A stretch of 9,820 nucleotides of DNA from Thermoflexales bacterium (GTDB taxonomy: Bacteria > Chloroflexota > Anaerolineae > Fen-1058). Under the pieces are notes generated by a model. That model was not told the origin of the DNA. It made no database searches and was given only the letters and a program-made list of their open reading frames with translations. The translations under genes and the position numbers were made by a program. Positions 5,799 to 9,820 of the stretch are shown here, piece after piece. Position 1 is the first letter of the stretch. Each line of letters begins with the position of its first letter. The DNA lies in contig JAUQXD010000708.1 of assembly GCA_030834835.1 (NCBI GenBank), forward strand, positions 1 through 9,820, in the 5' to 3' direction.

Positions 5799-6083
5799 TC
5801 ACTTCAGGATCAACGGCAAGTACAGCTTGTAAGTAACGGCCGCGCCGTACCAGTAACCCAGACCAACGCCGTAGTTCGTGCTGGCCGAGGCATTGTAAGC
5901 GGTCTGCCCGATGGTGAAGTTGACAGCGTAATGCGCCGAAGACGCAGCCCCGCCACCGCCGGTCGTCATAGGCGTAAACCAGTCCAATCGATAGTTGGGC
6001 GAGGACATCGCCGTGGCGATCTGAACCAGCAGCAGACCGCCCAACAGCACAGTGACCACGATGATAAACAGTCGTTTGGTCAT
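5799..6083 (-). CDS. Small secreted protein with Chloroflexota-type YLPL(I/V) tail
   Basis: A 94-residue precursor. Residues 4-25 form a hydrophobic signal segment after MTKR, with a possible cleavage site near ATA-M (25-26). The mature part holds three related short strands with a small residue, N/H, then Y (SSPNYRL, SSAHYAV, ASTNYGV), separated by Gly/Ser/Thr-rich turns, a pattern common in bacterial exported proteins. The C-terminus YKLYLPLILK matches the tail ending many exported Chloroflexota proteins, thought to be a surface-sorting signal. The start is 9 bases after the stop of the fibre-like gene, with a GGGGG ribosome site overlapping that stop, so the two are an operon. A small surface or cell-envelope component is inferred. 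No enzyme motif is visible. Confidence 0.82.
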   Translation of the reverse strand: MTKRLFIIVVTVLLGGLLLVQIATAMSSPNYRLDWFTPMTTGGGGAASSAHYAVNFTIGQTAYNASASTNYGVGLGYWYGAAVTYKLYLPLILK

Positions 6084-6092
6084 GATGGCCCC

Positions 6093-7487
6093 CTACTGCA
6101 ACGTCACGAGCACTTGAATAACGCCAGTGCCCGCATCGAGTTGGCCCATCGCCTTGCCCAGCACCGTGCCCTGTGGCGGATTCGCTCCAGCGCGCATGGC
6201 GTAACCGGGCCGGCCCGCCGTGACCAGCAGATCGCCACGCTTGATCGCGCCGTTCTCCGCCGACACTTTGCAGGGCACGATGCCCGTAATCGCGACGGGG
6301 ATGCCCGCCAGCGGATCATCCTGATCCGGCGCACCGGCCAGCATGGCCGGTTGAGTGGAATAGACGCCAATCACCGTCGTGGCAAACGACTGCGTGGAGA
6401 GTTCCACGGCTCGATCGGCCTCGGCGCTGATCACGAGCACATCGCCCGGCTCATAGTCCGCTACCTTGCCCTGCACAGCAATCTGCTCGGCAAAGTCCGC
6501 GCCGCTGGCCTGTGTACCGCCATTGAAGAAGCCCTTGCCGGTGCGGTCCACCCGCCAGTACCGTGTGCCCAGATAGGAACCAGCCCCCACCACGAAGTCG
6601 CCATTCGCGTTGGCCTGCACCAGATAGGCGGTAGGAACGTCGTGATTGACGGTATCGGAGGAATTGTTATAAGCGGCCAACGCGATGCCATTGGCCGTAT
6701 TCTGGGCATAGACGCCACGGTAAGTGGCATTGCTGCTAACACCCATCACACCATCGCCCAGCGAGCTGACGCCGCGCACGCCCGCCGGATTGGAACCGGC
6801 GTCACACCCGCCGCTGGCGGCGTTAACACAGCCGAACAGGGCTGGATGTTCCGGTCCGTCCGTATACCCCCACAGGCCTACGCCGCCGCCGCTATTGTAG
6901 AAATAGCCGCCATAGCCGGCCGGCGAACGTGACGCGCCGACAATGCCATAGTTTGTACTGGCCTCGTCCATGGCGTATGACCGCAAGCCGCGGCCGGCCC
7001 CGCCCCAGTTCTCGATGTGCAGGTTGGCGTCGCTACCCAGCGTAGCGCTGATGACGGCGCCTGGCCGCAGGGTAAACGCATAGGGCACCACGTAGATCGG
7101 CTGGCGCGGCGTCATTTCACTGTCGGCGCCCACTTTGATACTCAAATACAACTGCTGGCCGTTCACGACATCGTTCGTGCAGTTGCCCCAGATCTCGCTG
7201 CTAAACAGGCCGTTGTTGACAGCGACCGTATTGGCGTCGTGGCACAACTCTGTGCCGCCGCTGATGGCGGCGTACATGCTAAAGGTGATGACAAAGCTGC
7301 CGTTCAGCGGATTGCCGCCGGCATCGGTCAAGCGGCCTTGCACCGGGAAATAATTCCCCACGTTAGCGTCCGGCGCAGCGGGTTCTATACCGGGCTTCGT
7401 ACCCTGCGCCGCGGTCAGCCCAAAAGTCAGCGCCAGCAGACAGATCGCAGACAACACCATTGCCGTAATCATCGCGCGTTTGTTCAT
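6093..7487 (-). CDS. Secreted fibre-like surface protein
   Basis: A 464-residue precursor. Residues 1-28 are a signal peptide (MNKRAM, long hydrophobic run, AAQG). About 44-150 is an N-terminal beta domain opening with YFPVQGRLTDAGGNPLNG and closing with VVPYAFTLRPGAVI, a layout common in exported proteins that carry phage-tail-fibre-like modules. The middle (about 155-325) is Gly/Asn-rich with short GV-x-G-x strands such as GVRGVSSLGDGVMGVS (237-252). The C-terminal domain (about 329-464) begins ADFAEQI, continues EPGDVLVIS and AENGAIKRGDLLVTA, and ends GTVLGKAMGQLDAGTGVIQVLVTLQ; I know this domain from secreted proteins of Chloroflexota and others. Cysteines at 82, 103, 220 and 228 could form disulfides. 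The ATG at 7487 has AAGGAG 7 bases upstream; a frame extending to 7514 would bypass it. The function is inferred to be structural or adhesive. Confidence 0.85.
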   Translation of the reverse strand: MNKRAMITAMVLSAICLLALTFGLTAAQGTKPGIEPAAPDANVGNYFPVQGRLTDAGGNPLNGSFVITFSMYAAISGGTELCHDANTVAVNNGLFSSEIWGNCTNDVVNGQQLYLSIKVGADSEMTPRQPIYVVPYAFTLRPGAVISATLGSDANLHIENWGGAGRGLRSYAMDEASTNYGIVGASRSPAGYGGYFYNSGGGVGLWGYTDGPEHPALFGCVNAASGGCDAGSNPAGVRGVSSLGDGVMGVSSNATYRGVYAQNTANGIALAAYNNSSDTVNHDVPTAYLVQANANGDFVVGAGSYLGTRYWRVDRTGKGFFNGGTQASGADFAEQIAVQGKVADYEPGDVLVISAEADRAVELSTQSFATTVIGVYSTQPAMLAGAPDQDDPLAGIPVAITGIVPCKVSAENGAIKRGDLLVTAGRPGYAMRAGANPPQGTVLGKAMGQLDAGTGVIQVLVTLQ

Positions 7488-7653
7488 GGCCGGTCTCCTT
7501 GTCGCATCATCCACATCGCGTCAGGTCAACGCACAGTGCCCGCAACACCTCGACGGCGTGCGGGCACTGACAGTAACGCGCAGATAAGCCGAGATGATCC
7601 CTCACCTCGGCCACGTGTGTTTAAGGGCTAAGTCTCCCCGTATTCAATTGTTC
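7488..7653 (-). promoter_or_regulatory. Long structured 5' leader of the fibre-like gene
   Basis: About 165 bases separate the predicted start point from the ATG. The leader holds a hairpin GCCGAG/CTCGGC (7588-7593 with 7606-7611) and a perfect 10-bp stem CAGTGCCCGC/GCGGGCACTG (7534-7543 with 7560-7569), which can be lengthened with mismatches. Neither is followed by a U run. I recognise no riboswitch class. Confidence 0.4.
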
Positions 7654-7659
7654 GTTTCC

Positions 7660-7688
7660 AGTATAGGGTTGATTCAAACACGGGTCAA
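7660..7688 (-). promoter_or_regulatory. Predicted sigma70 promoter of the fibre-like operon
   Basis: On the minus strand TTGACC (7688-7683) is followed after exactly 17 bases by TATACT (7665-7660). Both boxes are five of six matches to consensus, the best promoter in the window. It lies just downstream of the tryptophanase terminator. Confidence 0.75.
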
Positions 7689-7713
7689 TCTGAGTTGCGT
7701 TTCAATTCTAACC

Positions 7714-7739
7714 AAAACCCGGCCTGGCGGCCGGGTTTT
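7714..7739 (-). terminator. Terminator of the tryptophanase gene
   Basis: A perfect 11-bp stem, AAAACCCGGCC (7714-7724) with GGCCGGGTTTT (7729-7739), around TGGC, starts 7 bases beyond the tryptophanase stop. On the minus strand it ends in TTTT, a textbook intrinsic terminator. It is symmetric and could also act on the plus strand. Confidence 0.9.
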
Positions 7740-7746
7740 CTGTGCA

Positions 7747-9123
7747 TCACAGTGGTTCAAAATCCGCCACAAACTGGCGCAGCAATTCGGGCGCGCGCAC
7801 GATCTTCAAGCCGCGCAGCGAATCGCCCAGTGCCTTCACTTTGATGCACGTCTCCACCACGTAGTCCAGATGAGCCTGCGTATACACCCGGCGCGGGATC
7901 GCCAGCCGCACCAATTCAAGCGACGGATAGTGCATCTCGCCAGTGGCCGGATCGGGACACGCAAACATGACACTGCCAATCTCGACAGTGCGGACGCCGC
8001 CCTCCAGATACAAGGCCACCGACAACGCCTGCGCGGGAAATTCGATCTGGGGAATGTGCGGCAACATATTCAACGCATCAATGTAAATCGCATGACCGCC
8101 CGGCGGCTGCACGATGGGGATGCCGTTCTCCACCAACCGATCACCCAGATACTTCGTCTGCGCGATGCGATACGCCAGATAATCCTGCCGCATCCCCTCC
8201 CGCAACCCGATCGCGAGGGCTTCCAGATCGCGGCCCGCCAAACCGCCGTAGGTCGGAAAGCCTTCGCGCAAGATCAATTCATTCTTGGCTCGATCGAACA
8301 ATTGCTCGTCGCGCATCGCCAGCAGGCCGCCAATGTTAACGATGGCGTCTTTCTTGGCGCTCATCAAGAAACCGTCGGCATACGAGAACTGCTCCAGCAC
8401 GATCGATTCGATAGAGCGATCGGCATAGCCCGCCTCGCGCTGCTGGATGAAGTAGGCGTTCTCCGCATAGCGGGCGGCATCGATGAAGAACGGAATGCCG
8501 TGCCGATGATACACCTCCGCCGTGCCGCGAATGTTCGCCATCGATACCGGCTGCCCACCTGCCGAATTGTTCGTGATCGTCGTGAGACCGATCGGGATGT
8601 TGGCGACGCCCACCACTTGAATGAAACGCTCCAGCTTGTCCAGATCCATATTCCCTTTGAAGGGATGGATCATCTCTGGATCATTCGCCTCATCGATCAC
8701 CAGATCGACCGGCTTGCCGCCGCGCGCGCGGATATTAGCGTGCGTGGTATCGAAGTGTTGATTGCTGGGTACTTCGTTGCCCGCTTTGACCGTGATGCTG
8801 AACAACACGTTTTCGGCGGCGCGGCCCTGATGCGTGGGCACGAAATACGGCATACCCGTCACATCTTCGACAGATTGTTTCAGCGCATAATAACTGCGCG
8901 CGCCCGCATACGATTCATCGCCGTGCTGCAGGCCCGCCCACTGTGTGTCGCTCATCGCGCCCGTGCCGGAATCGGTCAGCAGATCGATCAGCACGTCTTC
9001 GGCGCGAATCTTGAACAGGTTGTAACCGGCGGCTCGGATGATGCGCTCGCGTTCTTCACGCGTGGTCAGATGGATGGCTTCGACAGACTTGATGCGAAAC
9101 GGTTCGAGGGGGTAGGTGGGCAT
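7747..9123 (-). CDS. tnaA: Tryptophanase (PLP-dependent beta-eliminating lyase)
   Basis: A 458-residue member of the tryptophanase/tyrosine phenol-lyase family, which splits tryptophan to indole, pyruvate and ammonia with pyridoxal phosphate. Family blocks include EPFRIKSVEAI (7-17), DLLTDSGTGAMSD (48-59), VPTHQGRAAENVLFS (95-109), SAGGQPVSMAN (187-197), the PLP-contacting DAAR (215-218), and SAKKDA (255-260), where K258 is the PLP lysine. Two positions point to tryptophanase: D125 in FDTT, where tyrosine phenol-lyase has Thr, and I382 in VEIGS, where the lyase has the phenol-binding Arg. Length fits (about 460-470). The ATG at 9123 has GGAG 6 bases upstream. No leader peptide of the TnaC kind was seen; the upstream gap is filled with the octamer repeat. 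Activity on other amino acids cannot be excluded. Confidence 0.93.
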   Translation of the reverse strand: MPTYPLEPFRIKSVEAIHLTTREERERIIRAAGYNLFKIRAEDVLIDLLTDSGTGAMSDTQWAGLQHGDESYAGARSYYALKQSVEDVTGMPYFVPTHQGRAAENVLFSITVKAGNEVPSNQHFDTTHANIRARGGKPVDLVIDEANDPEMIHPFKGNMDLDKLERFIQVVGVANIPIGLTTITNNSAGGQPVSMANIRGTAEVYHRHGIPFFIDAARYAENAYFIQQREAGYADRSIESIVLEQFSYADGFLMSAKKDAIVNIGGLLAMRDEQLFDRAKNELILREGFPTYGGLAGRDLEALAIGLREGMRQDYLAYRIAQTKYLGDRLVENGIPIVQPPGGHAIYIDALNMLPHIPQIEFPAQALSVALYLEGGVRTVEIGSVMFACPDPATGEMHYPSLELVRLAIPRRVYTQAHLDYVVETCIKVKALGDSLRGLKIVRAPELLRQFVADFEPL

Positions 9124-9135
9124 GGACGCTCCGGG

Positions 9136-9308
9136 TCGGTAGATTGGTAAGTTGGTAAATTAGTAGATTGGTAAGTTGGTCAGTCAGTAACCGGTCGATT
9201 GGTCAATCGGTAATCGGCCAGTGAGTGATCGGTTGATCAGTGATCAATACCAACCTACCAGGTAATCGATCACCAATTTACCAGTTGACCAATCTACCAA
9301 TTTACTAA
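9136..9308. repeat. Intergenic octamer array folded into a large inverted repeat
   Basis: The left half (9136-9232) is built from degenerate units of about eight bases such as TTGGTAAG, TTGGTAAA, TTAGTAGA and TTGGTCAG. The right half (9248-9308) carries the complement (ACCAA, TTTACCAG, TCTACCAA). GGTAGATTGGT (9138-9148) pairs exactly with 9288-9298, and a 9-base TGGTAAATT match follows further in. The centre is a near-perfect palindrome, TTGATCA-G-TGATCAA (9233-9247). It occupies the whole gap between the AMMECR1 and tryptophanase genes and contains no convincing ORF or clear promoter. Confidence 0.8.
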
Positions 9309-9315
9309 GTGACCC

Positions 9316-9820
9316 TCACTCTTCAAAAATCTCTGCTTCAAACACATATAACTCCACATCCGGTTTGCGCCACGCATCGGCGGGCAGACCGGCCTTCATC
9401 CAGCACAGCGTCGAGAGGTACTCATCGTGATCCCAGCCCTGCTCTTGCGCTACCTGCGGCAAAAACAGGCCGCCGCGCCCGCCCTTGCGAATCATCACGC
9501 CGTGCCTGCCCGCGATCACTTCGTCCGGCGATTTGGCCAACCGCAGCGGCGTCAACACGCTGATCTCGATGTGCATGTCGGCGAGTTCGGCGGCCTTCAT
9601 CGGCGGAAAGCGCGGGTCGTCGGTGGCGCTGAGGATGCTCACCTGTTGCACGCTCTCCCACAACGGCGAACGTGCAAATACCTCACCGCGGCAGCCGCGC
9701 AGATCGTGCGTGCGGGCATGGCGCAGCGTCACGAAGGTGGCGCGCGGCAGCTGCATGGCTGTGCTCGTCGGCTCGAACTTCGGCGTCACACGATTTGTCA
9801 AATATTCATTCAAGGTGTGA
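9316..9820 (-). CDS. AMMECR1-domain protein (5' end outside window)
   Basis: The visible 165-167 residues cover most of an AMMECR1 domain. Conserved blocks are ATFVTLRH, DLRGCRGE (the hallmark LRGC, usually LRGCIG), DDPRFPPMKAAELADMHIEISVLTPL, GRHGVMIRKGGRGGLFLPQVA, GWDHDEYLSTLC and the end PDADAW-type segment LPADAWRKPDVELYVFEAE. The first in-frame start codon is a TTG at 9813, but the frame stays open to the window edge and the usual N-terminal helix is missing, so the gene very likely begins outside. Bacterial AMMECR1 proteins often accompany MEMO1 and radical-SAM proteins; neither is visible, though they could lie upstream. The biochemical role is not firmly known. The gene lies upstream of the tryptophanase, separated by the octamer repeat. 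Confidence 0.9.
   Translation of the reverse strand, partial: HTLNEYLTNRVTPKFEPTSTAMQLPRATFVTLRHARTHDLRGCRGEVFARSPLWESVQQVSILSATDDPRFPPMKAAELADMHIEISVLTPLRLAKSPDEVIAGRHGVMIRKGGRGGLFLPQVAQEQGWDHDEYLSTLCWMKAGLPADAWRKPDVELYVFEAEIFEE

Noticed and set aside
5931..6932. Plus-strand open frame of 333 codons
   Set aside because: It is antisense to the fibre-like and YLPL-tailed genes; its His/Arg-rich composition and lack of any recognisable motif mark it as a shadow.
7747..9123. Tyrosine phenol-lyase
   Set aside because: The phenol-binding Arg is Ile382 (VEIGS) and the Thr of the lyase is Asp125 (FDTT), both as in tryptophanases.
7594..9150. Plus-strand open frame of 518 codons
   Set aside because: It lies antisense to the tryptophanase gene, whose minus-strand product matches the family along its whole length. 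The plus-strand product has shadow-like composition (many H, R, A, Q).
9136..9308. CRISPR array
   Set aside because: The units are about 8 bases with no spacers, they are degenerate, and the array reverses orientation.
9124..9315. TnaC-like leader peptide for the tryptophanase
   Set aside because: No short frame with a ribosome site and a critical Trp was found; the gap is filled by the octamer repeat.

Overview
The window (about 58% GC by eye, no RNA genes seen) looks like a chromosomal stretch from a Chloroflexota bacterium. The best clue is a small secreted protein (5799-6083) whose tail ends in YLPLILK, the C-terminal signature typical of exported Chloroflexota proteins. Its partner (6093-7487) is a secreted fibre-like protein with a C-terminal domain that I also associate with that phylum. 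This assignment is inference, not a database result.

Layout: two genes lie on the plus strand at the left: the 3' part of a zinc-ribbon-type membrane protein (1-792) and an agmatinase-family ureohydrolase (844-1791). All other genes are on the minus strand. From right to left they are: an AMMECR1-domain protein (cut by the window end), a 190-base intergenic octamer repeat, a tryptophanase with its terminator, a strong promoter with a long structured leader, the secreted fibre-like protein plus the YLPL-tailed protein, a terminator hairpin, a lone receiver domain lacking its phosphoacceptor aspartate, a GyrI-like small-molecule-binding protein, a terminator hairpin, a possible short ORF coupled to a DUF3052-type protein, a WYL transcription regulator, a terminator overlapped by a promoter, a SAM methyltransferase and a flavin reductase. 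The two strands converge on a large bidirectional terminator at 1849-1889.

The genes look like short independent transcription units: nearly every unit ends in a strong hairpin, and three sigma70-like promoters with 17-base spacers can be read (before the methyltransferase, the WYL regulator and the fibre-like gene). Several products suit sensing or metabolising small molecules (GyrI-like, WYL, tryptophanase, ureohydrolase, flavin reductase), but nothing shows that they form one pathway.

I did not find a convincing new defence or mobile system. The unusual material is structural: the octamer inverted-repeat element at 9136-9308, two heptamer repeats (one providing the end of a gene), a dispersed-repeat-like hairpin at 1798-1840, an apparent roughly eight-fold excess of the palindrome CGATCG, and the receiver with Tyr in place of Asp.
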